DNA of 23,287 nucleotides. Source: JACZST01 sp964195155. GTDB taxonomy: Bacteria > Actinomycetota > Acidimicrobiia > Spongiisociales > UBA5794. Below the pieces are notes generated by a model. It searched no databases. It was not told where the DNA came from and saw nothing but the letters and a program-made list of their open reading frames with translations. Below, piece by piece: positions 16,283 to 23,044 of the stretch; the stretch's first letter is position 1, and the number at the start of each line of letters is the position of its first letter. Position numbers and translations under genes: made by a program. The stretch is from assembly GCA_964195155.1 (NCBI GenBank), contig CAXMOP010000086.1, positions 1 through 23,287 of the forward strand, read 5' to 3'.

Positions 16283-18313
16283 TCATCCTGTGCGGTTGCG
16301 GAACGACCACGGTGATCCGGCGGCACCCGGGTCCTTCACCAGTGAATCCGCCGCACCGCGTCTGGACAGCGTTCGTCTCGCAGTGCGCTCGGTCTCGATG
16401 GCAGGCTCTTGGGCCTCTGAATCGGTGTTGGCCGGGTCGACGTCGCCTGAAGCCTCGGCGTCTTGGGGACCGAGCCGACGAGCTCGCCTGGCGGCTCTCA
16501 ACCCGCGCCGGGAGTTGTTGGGAGGAGGCTCCCGATTGGTTTCCGTGAATTCCGCTTCACCAGGGCTTGTGTCCCCCTGTTTCGACCAGTGCCACTCGGG
16601 TTCAACGTCACGACTCGATTTGTTCTGTGTCTCATCCTTGATTCGGGTGGCAGGCGCCAGCTTAGGTCGGATGAGCACGACGCCCGCAGGCAACGAACGA
16701 CGGTCTTCGAGGGTGTGCAGCACGGTCTCGACATCGGCCGGTGCCGGATCGCCCGCGATCGCCACCAGGATCATCGCGTCGAGTCGTTGTGATAGGACGT
16801 GATAGCTCGCCGAGTCCGACGGAGGAGACGCGACGATCACGACGTCGTATATCTCTCTTGCCGTATCCAGCATGGAAGCAAATGCCGGCTTAGCCAGAAC
16901 GTCGGCCGCGTCGCCCCGACGATTGCCGATGGAGATGCCAAGGAGATCCTCGGCAAGATCAGCGCGTTGAGAGGCCTGCTCCAGGGTCCGTTGCGGCTCG
17001 GCTAGGACGTCTTCGAGCTCGAACTTGTGCCGGCGGTACTCCGCAAGGCGAGACGGGTTGCCGAAATCGGCGTCGATGAGCAGAGCCCAGCTGCCCGAAT
17101 GCGTCAGCCCTGCGGCAAGGTCGGCGGCAAGCTCGTGGGCGTGGGCCGATGAACCGGTGAGCGAAGCCACACCGACGACGAGACCGCTGCTGAATCCCCG
17201 CAGACCTTCGACATGCGATCGCAGCTGTTGAATGCCTGCCTTTCTCTGCCCCTGTGGTGCCGTGTCATACCACGATGTCGCGTGCTCTCCTCGTGACTGC
17301 GGGCGTGCAACCATCTCAGGCAGCCGGAAGCGGGGCTCGAGCTCGGTGATTTCCCACAACGGCTGACGCAGCCGGTCGATGATGACGAGCCCGGCCGCTC
17401 CGACCAACAGGCCGACGGACAGGGCGACGACCATGGCTACGGGAAGTGGCGTCGGAGCGATGCCGGCGTCGTCGACTTCAACAGCATCGACCACGCCGAT
17501 CGGTTCTTCAACGAGGCTCTGCGCAACGTAGTCATCGAGCGCCTCCCGGAGCTGGGCCTCTTCCGCCCGAAGCAGCGCGAGGTCAGCATTGCGGACGGCA
17601 TCGCTGCCAATGGAAAATTGGATGCTCAGGAGCTCGTCCTGTGCACCCCGCAGACCCTCGCTCGCCGCGTCGCGGTCTGCGAGAATCGCGGTGCTTGGAC
17701 GCGGCGGATTCCTGGGGCTGAGCAACTCGGCAGTCAGCGCACCGTAGAGCGTGGCAAAAGCATTCACTTCGGCTTGCAGTTCACGGATTCGGGACGACGT
17801 CTCGATGTCGTCGGTGTTCGGAGGCGGGGTGCCCGCTACGATCGCCGCAACGACAATATCCAGTCTGGCTACGGTCTCTACGATCCGACCGGTCAGCTCC
17901 TGCGATGTGTCCAGCAGCTGCGCCGCGAGATACCGGTCACGCAGGTTGGTCGCAACCGAAGACGCTTCCTCCTCAGTGGCGGCCCTGCCGATGAAGAGGA
18001 GGCGGAGGTCGTTTCTAACGGAGACCACCTCGGCCCGAACCCCCGGCGCAAGAGGATCGATACCGGTTGAGAGTTCGGCCGCATTGACGCTCTCAGCGAT
18101 CTGCCTGGCACCGTTCATCCGCTCCTGGGCAGCGGAGTCATCGACTTCACCGACCAAACGGTTGAACGTGATCGCGGCCACAGCCTCATATTCGGGAATG
18201 GCGTCGTTGCGCGAAACCGTGATCAACACCGCCGCGAGAACAGCGACAAGACCGGCCAGCCCCAGCACCCACCACCGCGATCTGATGATTCGTCGCAGAC
18301 GTTTCGACGTCAT
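16283..18313 (-). CDS. Wzz/Wzc-like chain-length protein with degenerate BY-kinase domain
   Basis: A 676-residue protein starting at MTSKRLRRIIRSRWW; an in-frame GTG further up (18370) would add 19 unlikely residues. Hydrophobic segments at about 15-33 and 289-312 flank a ~255-residue extracytoplasmic region with helical stretches, the Wzz plan. The following cytoplasmic domain aligns in layout with BY-kinases: Walker A' is intact (ALLIDAD, 410-416) but the Walker A position reads GVASLTGSSAHAHEL (381-395) with no Gly-Lys-Ser/Thr, and the Walker B position reads VVIVASPPSD (491-500) with Ala where IIDTPP has Asp. No tyrosine cluster follows; instead residues 555-676 form a charged, proline-rich tail. 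It probably regulates chain length without kinase activity. It is co-oriented with the deacetylase gene. Confidence 0.85.
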   Translation of the reverse strand: MTSKRLRRIIRSRWWVLGLAGLVAVLAAVLITVSRNDAIPEYEAVAAITFNRLVGEVDDSAAQERMNGARQIAESVNAAELSTGIDPLAPGVRAEVVSVRNDLRLLFIGRAATEEEASSVATNLRDRYLAAQLLDTSQELTGRIVETVARLDIVVAAIVAGTPPPNTDDIETSSRIRELQAEVNAFATLYGALTAELLSPRNPPRPSTAILADRDAASEGLRGAQDELLSIQFSIGSDAVRNADLALLRAEEAQLREALDDYVAQSLVEEPIGVVDAVEVDDAGIAPTPLPVAMVVALSVGLLVGAAGLVIIDRLRQPLWEITELEPRFRLPEMVARPQSRGEHATSWYDTAPQGQRKAGIQQLRSHVEGLRGFSSGLVVGVASLTGSSAHAHELAADLAAGLTHSGSWALLIDADFGNPSRLAEYRRHKFELEDVLAEPQRTLEQASQRADLAEDLLGISIGNRRGDAADVLAKPAFASMLDTAREIYDVVIVASPPSDSASYHVLSQRLDAMILVAIAGDPAPADVETVLHTLEDRRSLPAGVVLIRPKLAPATRIKDETQNKSSRDVEPEWHWSKQGDTSPGEAEFTETNREPPPNNSRRGLRAARRARRLGPQDAEASGDVDPANTDSEAQEPAIETERTARRTLSRRGAADSLVKDPGAAGSPWSFRNRTG

Positions 18314-18480
18314 GACCCAGCCATCCCCATTTACCCCCTTGAGCAGGTCCCCACAAGCACTCCCACCCACCGCTAGGTTACAGCGATTCTCTCGCTTTGC
18401 CCAGAGCGGCGGTCACAACAGCCGCGACGCGTCGCGAGGAGCGAGCTCTGTTCGGTGCCGGCCGGCTCGAAAGAACGTGC

Positions 18481-18518
18481 GAGTCGCGAGTCGCGAGTCG
18501 CGAGTCGCGAGTCGCGAG
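18481..18518. repeat. Tandem 7-bp repeat (GAGTCGC), five copies plus GAG
   Basis: The unit GAGTCGC is repeated five times without mismatch and ends with a partial copy. The same motif recurs, in both orientations, at 21808-21824 and 21864-21880. Confidence 0.95.
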
Positions 18519-18562
18519 CCCGACTGAATTGCTTTCGACTAGCTCTGTCGTGATCACGCAGT

Positions 18563-18638
18563 CAGGCGGCGAGCCCCGGCGAGCCGCCCAACAAACATGG
18601 CAGGCGGCGAGCCCCGGCGAGCCGCCCAACAAACATGG
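18563..18638. repeat. Perfect tandem duplication of a 38-bp GC-rich unit
   Basis: 18563-18600 and 18601-18638 are identical. Each unit begins CAGGCGGCGAGCCC, contains GGCGGC and GCCGCC arms that could pair as a 6-bp stem, and ends CAACAAACATGG. No spacer separates the copies. Confidence 0.95.
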
Positions 18639-18767
18639 CGCAGGCCGCTCGGCCCCGGCTCCCACCGACAGCTACCGCATCGCTCATCTTTTGCGGAGTC
18701 TTTGGGTCGCGCACAATATTTTTCCGGTGTTCATTCTCTTTTTCATTAGGTCTTCACTTGGAGTAGT

Positions 18768-20834
18768 GTGAACTCTCGGTGGTCGTATGCCTACGGAGGG
18801 GAGGGACGCGAGTTGGGAGCCAATACGACAATTGGTCGTCCGGATTCCGACACGAGTTGGGGCGTCAATATTGCCCAGACCGCCGCCGCAGTCCACGCCG
18901 ACCTGTCGCTCGCGCTGATCGAAGCGCTGATCATCGTCGTCGCCTACATGGCGGCGCTGAGCGTGCGATTCATCGATTCACCAGAGGGAGTCCCGACCGG
19001 GTGGTGGACACGTCTGGTCGTCATTCTGCCGATCTTGCTGATCGTGCACATCGGGGTCAACGCGGTCTTTGGAAACTACGGACACGTGTGGCAGTACGCC
19101 AGCATCGACGAAGCCAAGCGACTCTTGACCGCCGCCGTGACCGCAGGCCTCGTATTGTTCGCCGGGCTCATCACCTGGCGGATCTTTGGCGGCGACGGTC
19201 CCATACCGGTGTCGGTGTTGGTGATCGGCGTGTTACTCACCTCTGGTGGCATGGGGGCTGTTCGATTCTGGTCACGTCTGTTCTCGTACCGCCGCTACGG
19301 CGAGGGGAGCGGGCTGGCTGATCGGGCGCTCGTGGTTGGTGTTGGCCAGGATGCGGTGAGTCTGTCCCGACATCGCTCGCACGCGAAGGGCATGATCTGT
19401 GTTGTCGGTTTCCTGGACCCGTCGGTGAAGACCGTCGATTCCCGGCGAAAGCTGGCGGGTCTTGAAGTTCTGGGTCACGTCGATAACGTTGCCGAGCTGG
19501 TGGAGCGTTTCGACATCGATCAGGTGATCATCGCCACCGAGAACGCCGGCACCTTGAGCAGGCGTGTCGTGGACCTCTGCATGGAGATCGAGGTGAGGTT
19601 GCGCATCGTGCCCGACATCGATTCGCTCCTCGGGGATTCAGAGACCGAGACCATGCGCGATCTGAAGTTGACCGATCTCCTTCCCCGTCAACAAGTGCAT
19701 ACCGACCTCGGCGCCGTCGAGCAAATGATCGCTGGGCGCGTTGTCCTCGTCACCGGCGCCGGAGGCTCGATCGGGTCGGAGCTGGTGCGACAGATCCTCA
19801 CCTTCGGTCCTGGGAAAGTCGTAGCACTCGATCACGATGAGACCCTCCTGCATGAGGTGTCCTCGGACTCACACGACGCTCCGCTCGTCACCGAACTCGG
19901 CGACATTCGCGATGTAGCCAGAGTGCGTTCGATCTTCGAGAAGCATCGACCCCACTTGGTCTTCCACGCCGCTGCGCACAAACACGTCCCGATTCTGGAG
20001 GATTGCCCCAGCGAGGCGGCGAAGACCAACGTGATGGGCACGGAAACGATCATCCGAGCGGCCGGTGCGGTTGACACGAAGCATCTGGTCGTGATCAGCA
20101 CCGATAAGGCCGTCGAACCGTCGAGCGTGATGGGTGCGTCGAAGCGCGTTGCCGAAATGCTCGTCCAAGCAGGCGCCGAGCGACAAGACATGCCGCAGAT
20201 GTGCGCGGTGAGATTCGGCAATGTCCTCGGCAGCCGAGGGAGCGTCGTACCGACGTTCAGGCGCCAGATCAAGAACGGCGGGCCCGTCAACGTATCGCAC
20301 GCTGACATGGAGCGATACTTCATGACCGTTGGCGAAGCCGTAGAGCTGGTGCTGCAAGCGGCGGTGCTATCGAAGGGCGGAGAGGTGTTCGTACTCGATA
20401 TGGGACGGCCGGTCCGCATCCTCGATCTGGCGAATCGGATGATCCGCCTCGCCGGCTTGGTCCCCGGCAAGGACATTGCGATCGAGATCACCGGCACCAG
20501 GCCCGGCGAGAAATTTACCGAGGATCTTTCGATCGGCCCGCTGGAACACACCAACCACGACCAGGTGTTGGTGGCTCAACCGTCCTATCCGGGGCCGGTG
20601 AGCATGGCGGAGGCACTCGATCGATTGGACCAAAGCGTGGCTGCCGGTGACGAGTCGGAGATTCGCGCACAACTGCTTGGGGTGGCCTCATCGAGCAGCC
20701 CCGGCATCGACGTAGTCGATCTCCGCGTTGACGAGCCCGTCGTAATCGGGCCTCAGGTCGGGACTACGGCCCCTCATCGGGCAACCGAGGCCGGCGAGTC
20801 GACCGAGGACTCACGAGGATTACCCCCGCAATAG
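18768..20834 (+). CDS. pglF-like: Membrane-bound UDP-sugar 4,6-dehydratase, PglF/CapD-like
   Basis: A 688-residue protein starting at GTG with GGAG 6 nt upstream. Four hydrophobic segments (about 48-66, 82-101, 119-137, 145-165) anchor it in the membrane. A first Rossmann-like domain begins ALVVGVGQDAV (187-197). The CapD catalytic domain has the NAD motif GAGGSIGSE (330-338), STDKAVEPSSVMGASK (444-459), and RFGNVLGSRGSVVP. The usual Tyr of the SDR triad is replaced by Met455 (MxxxK, Lys459), as in membrane 4,6-dehydratases such as PglF. PglF makes UDP-4-keto-6-deoxy-GlcNAc from UDP-GlcNAc, the first step to bacillosamine; FucNAc- or QuiNAc-type pathways use the same product. The last ~75 residues are a loose tail; its final 71 nt overlap the gene on the other strand. 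Confidence 0.93.
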   Translation: MNSRWSYAYGGEGRELGANTTIGRPDSDTSWGVNIAQTAAAVHADLSLALIEALIIVVAYMAALSVRFIDSPEGVPTGWWTRLVVILPILLIVHIGVNAVFGNYGHVWQYASIDEAKRLLTAAVTAGLVLFAGLITWRIFGGDGPIPVSVLVIGVLLTSGGMGAVRFWSRLFSYRRYGEGSGLADRALVVGVGQDAVSLSRHRSHAKGMICVVGFLDPSVKTVDSRRKLAGLEVLGHVDNVAELVERFDIDQVIIATENAGTLSRRVVDLCMEIEVRLRIVPDIDSLLGDSETETMRDLKLTDLLPRQQVHTDLGAVEQMIAGRVVLVTGAGGSIGSELVRQILTFGPGKVVALDHDETLLHEVSSDSHDAPLVTELGDIRDVARVRSIFEKHRPHLVFHAAAHKHVPILEDCPSEAAKTNVMGTETIIRAAGAVDTKHLVVISTDKAVEPSSVMGASKRVAEMLVQAGAERQDMPQMCAVRFGNVLGSRGSVVPTFRRQIKNGGPVNVSHADMERYFMTVGEAVELVLQAAVLSKGGEVFVLDMGRPVRILDLANRMIRLAGLVPGKDIAIEITGTRPGEKFTEDLSIGPLEHTNHDQVLVAQPSYPGPVSMAEALDRLDQSVAAGDESEIRAQLLGVASSSSPGIDVVDLRVDEPVVIGPQVGTTAPHRATEAGESTEDSRGLPPQ

Positions 20835-21660
20835 CCAACAGCCCGATCGTGAGCACGGCCCCACCGACAACACCTTCGACGCGACCCGCGGTGCGAGCGA
20901 TCAGTATCGCCAAAGCCAGCTGAGCGAGAAGGGGGAACACCGCGTCGACCTGGTCGAGCTGCCCTGCCAGGCCGACGCCGCGTAAACGGATGGCAATCGG
21001 AACGATCAGGAGCAGCCCCAACACCGCCACCGAGGCGATGATGGAAGCCGGCCGGCCAATGGCACCTTGCGTCGCCACGAACACATAGACACCAACGGCC
21101 GCGTGCGACCCCGCTCCGCCGAGGGAGGCGAATGCTCGGGGCCAGCCGAGGAATCCCGCGACGCCGGCAACACCGAGCAACACCATCGCCCCTTCGGTGT
21201 CCGGAACGGTGAGAAACACCCCGAGGGCGGCGATTCCAAAGAGTGGGTGCGAAAGACCCGTGCTCGCATAGCGACCTTCGAATGCAGCGACGATGGGCGC
21301 CGCCAGGATGATCGCCAGCAGGCCAAACCACGGCAGCCAAGATCCAGACTGCGCAGTTTCCGGCCTGATTATGAAGAACGCACCCGGTAAGGCGAGCAGC
21401 GCCCCCACGGCGACACTTCGGTGGAGGAGCCCCGCGACCGCCAGCAAGATAACGCCAACGACTTGAGACCAACCGAGCATCTGGGACTGATAGAGAACCA
21501 GCACGATCGCGGTCGCCACCATCAGTCCGCCGAACCGCTGGACCTCGTCACGTCCCCGAACTAGCCAGAGCACAATCCCGAGTGCCAACACGATGAAGCC
21601 GGCGACCAGGCCCTTCGCCATCATTGGATCAATGAGCGCATCGACGGCCGATTCGATCAA
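20764..21660 (-). CDS. Polytopic membrane protein of unknown function
   Basis: A 298-residue protein made almost wholly of hydrophobic segments (roughly ten), with little hydrophilic sequence between them and the charged end SPRSTRRPRLPDEGP. The frame stays open up to 21897, but the start is set at TTG 21660 because AGGAGG lies 4 nt before it; the upstream codons would come from repeats and a tRNA remnant. I do not recognise the family. Conserved-looking polar spots include RGRDEVQRFG, IRPETAQSGSWLPWFG and FEGRYASTGLSHPLFG. It converges on and overlaps the PglF-like gene by 71 nt. A polymerase or transport role is conceivable but nothing in the sequence shows it. Confidence 0.75.
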   Translation of the reverse strand: MIESAVDALIDPMMAKGLVAGFIVLALGIVLWLVRGRDEVQRFGGLMVATAIVLVLYQSQMLGWSQVVGVILLAVAGLLHRSVAVGALLALPGAFFIIRPETAQSGSWLPWFGLLAIILAAPIVAAFEGRYASTGLSHPLFGIAALGVFLTVPDTEGAMVLLGVAGVAGFLGWPRAFASLGGAGSHAAVGVYVFVATQGAIGRPASIIASVAVLGLLLIVPIAIRLRGVGLAGQLDQVDAVFPLLAQLALAILIARTAGRVEGVVGGAVLTIGLLAIAGVILVSPRSTRRPRLPDEGP

Positions 21661-21664
21661 CGAT

Positions 21665-21670
21665 CCTCCT
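21665..21670 (-). promoter_or_regulatory. Strong ribosome binding site deciding a TTG start
   Basis: AGGAGG on the minus strand, separated by ATCG from TTG at 21660. It is the clearest Shine-Dalgarno sequence in the window and outweighs the upstream in-frame codons. Confidence 0.75.
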
Positions 21671-21680
21671 ACGCCTTTTT

Positions 21681-21722
21681 GTCGCTGTTGACGACGGATG
21701 CGTCGCTGTTGACGACGGATGC
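21681..21722. repeat. Perfect tandem duplication of a 21-bp unit
   Basis: 21681-21701 and 21702-21722 are identical; each begins GTCGCTGTTGACGACGG. It lies just upstream of the ribosome site of the membrane protein gene. Confidence 0.95.
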
Positions 21723-21757
21723 TAGGGATGAGGCCGCTCCCGAGCCGCCACCACAGT

Positions 21758-21805
21758 GCCATGTGGAGAAATCCCGTGGAAGTGCGGGTCCTCTCTCCGA
21801 CACCA
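21758..21805 (+). pseudogene. Decayed 3' half of a tRNA-Leu
   Basis: The sequence reads GCCATGTGGAGAAATCCCGT, then GGAAGTGCGGGTCC, then TCTCTCCGACACCA. This follows the 3' half of an actinobacterial-type tRNA-Leu from the anticodon stem's 3' strand through the long variable arm, T arm, acceptor strand CTCCGAC, discriminator A and CCA. The T loop has TGCGGGT in place of TTCGAGT, losing T55 and A58, and no 5' acceptor strand GTCGGAG or D arm is found within 100 nt upstream. It therefore cannot be a working tRNA. The alignment is from memory of tRNA-Leu sequences, not from a covariance search. Confidence 0.6.
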
Positions 21806-21807
21806 GA

Positions 21808-21880
21808 GAGTCGCGAGTCACGAGCGACGGAATCGCGGCTCGGCAGTGAAGGCCGATGTCTTGCTCGCGACTCGCGACTC
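21808..21880. repeat. Inverted repeat of the GAGTCGC family
   Basis: GAGTCGCGAGTCACGAG (21808-21824) pairs with CTCGCGACTCGCGACTC (21864-21880) at 16 of 17 positions around a 39-nt loop. The left arm begins three bases after the CCA of the tRNA remnant. The arms repeat the tandem motif at 18481-18518. Confidence 0.9.
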
Positions 21881-21923
21881 CCAGACTCCGCTACCAATAC
21901 TCCAGTGGCTGGGATGGGTTCGT

Positions 21924-22436
21924 ATGCTCCACAACAGATCAGGAGGGTGTATCCGCAAGCGGACCATGCTGGCAGCGGCGATGGGACTCACGACGCTCGC
22001 GGCTGCCGCCATACAGGGTTCGCGCCGCTTCGCGGTCGTCGAAGATTCGATGCGCCCGACGCTCGAGCCCGGCGACTGGGTGATCGCCAGGCGCCACCGG
22101 GGGGTTCCCCGAAGAGGCGCCGTCGTCGTGTTTGCCAGCCCGCATAACCCGCAGCTCTTGTTGATCAAGCGGGTCATCGGCCTGCCGGGCGAGCGGATCA
22201 CCGTTGCCAATGGCCAGGTTCACATCGACGGGAGCACGCTCGCCGAGACCTGGGCCAGCGCCAGAACGGCTCCGGACAGCGACAATCTCGTCCCGGATGA
22301 TGCGGTGTGGGTCCTTGGGGACGACAGGGCGCTCTCGTCTGCCGATAGCCGGACCATCGGGCCGGTCCCAGTCGACGGGGTCGCCTGGAGGGTGTTCGCC
22401 ATCTACTGGCCGGCCGGGCGGGCCGCAGCGCTCTGA
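21924..22436 (+). CDS. lepB: Signal peptidase I, short form (S26)
   Basis: A 170-residue type I signal peptidase with one N-terminal membrane segment (about 15-31). The catalytic serine is Ser42 in EDSMRPTL (box B) and the general-base lysine is Lys82 in LLLIKRVIGLPGE (box D). Box E is LGDDRALSSADSRTIGPV (131-148), with D in place of the commoner N in GDN. It cleaves signal peptides of exported proteins outside the membrane. ATG 21924 follows a GGGATGGG stretch; ATG 21966 is a shorter option that still keeps the membrane segment. It ends one base before the stop of the converging methyltransferase gene. Confidence 0.9.
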   Translation: MLHNRSGGCIRKRTMLAAAMGLTTLAAAAIQGSRRFAVVEDSMRPTLEPGDWVIARRHRGVPRRGAVVVFASPHNPQLLLIKRVIGLPGERITVANGQVHIDGSTLAETWASARTAPDSDNLVPDDAVWVLGDDRALSSADSRTIGPVPVDGVAWRVFAIYWPAGRAAAL

Positions 22437-22437
22437 G

Positions 22438-23031
22438 TCACGCTCGTCTGGCAATGAGGACGATGTCGATGGCATCGCCGTTCTCGGTGGGGCGGATCGC
22501 CTTCTCGTTTCGTTCGATTTCGAGCCCGGTGAAGTCGTCGGCGAGCTGATCCTCGGTGAACAGCATCTCCGGGTACGGCGGACCTCCCACGCCGTCGGAG
22601 AGGTTGTCGAGATGGTGTGCGATCAGGATGAGCTTGCCACCCGGAGCAAGCGCCCGCGCCGCAGTGGCGTGGACACGCTGACGCACGGCCTCCGGTACTT
22701 GCAGGTAGGCAAGAACAACGAGGTCCCAGACCTCCCCGGCCGGGTCCCAGGCAGTGAGATCGACGGCGACGAAGGTGGCGTCAAGCCCGTGCTCGGCGGC
22801 GATCTCGTTCGCCTGCTCGACGGCCACGGGTGAAAGGTCGAGGCCGGTGACGGCGTGGCCCTGCGCGGCCAACCTGAAGGCGTTTCTTCCCTGGCCGCTG
22901 CCAAGGTCGAGAGCGCGACCCGGCGCGAGATCAGTGGCGAGCTCGACGAGAAGCCGGTTCGCCTCGGCTCCCCACAGTGCTTCCTCTTCGGCGTAGCGGG
23001 TGTCCCACGCCCGCCGTTGATCGTCGCTCAT
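22438..23031 (-). CDS. Class I SAM-dependent methyltransferase
   Basis: A 197-residue protein with SAM motif I LDLGSGQGRN (41-50), acidic motif II (GLDLSPVAVEQA, 63-74) and later segments VAVDLTAWDPAGEVWDLVVL and ALAPGGKLILIAHH. The N-terminus WDTRYAEEEALWGAEANRLL resembles the TehB/thiopurine-type small methyltransferases in the class I fold. The ATG at 23031 was chosen because the frame further up runs into the neighbouring AlkD-like gene. It starts 13 nt after the stop of that gene on the same strand. The substrate is unknown; the context is not polysaccharide synthesis. Confidence 0.9.
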   Translation of the reverse strand: MSDDQRRAWDTRYAEEEALWGAEANRLLVELATDLAPGRALDLGSGQGRNAFRLAAQGHAVTGLDLSPVAVEQANEIAAEHGLDATFVAVDLTAWDPAGEVWDLVVLAYLQVPEAVRQRVHATAARALAPGGKLILIAHHLDNLSDGVGGPPYPEMLFTEDQLADDFTGLEIERNEKAIRPTENGDAIDIVLIARRA

Positions 23032-23044
23032 TGCGAGCACGCTA

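Larger units (their letters stand above)
18314..18767. other. Divergent 454-nt intergenic region with tandem repeats
   Basis: It lies between the start of the Wzz/Wzc-like gene (minus) and the start of the PglF-like gene (plus), so it should hold both promoters. It contains a seven-base tandem repeat (18481-18518), a 38-bp tandem duplication (18563-18638), and an unusually AT-rich stretch near 18700-18755 just before the PglF-like gene. TTGCGG at 18691 with CAATAT at 18714 is a weak -35/-10 candidate. No protein-coding frame here is convincing. Confidence 0.7.

Noticed and set aside
18563..18638. Possible CRISPR repeats
   Set aside because: Only two copies, directly adjacent with no spacers, and no cas genes in the window.
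21700..21810. Intact tRNA-Leu gene
   Set aside because: No matching 5' acceptor strand, D arm or full anticodon arm can be found, and T-loop invariants are changed.
21661..21897. Upstream extension of the membrane protein gene, including a segment reading VGERTRTSTGFLHMALWW
   Set aside because: This segment is the antisense of the tRNA-Leu remnant, the rest is repeat sequence, and a strong AGGAGG site sits at the internal TTG start.
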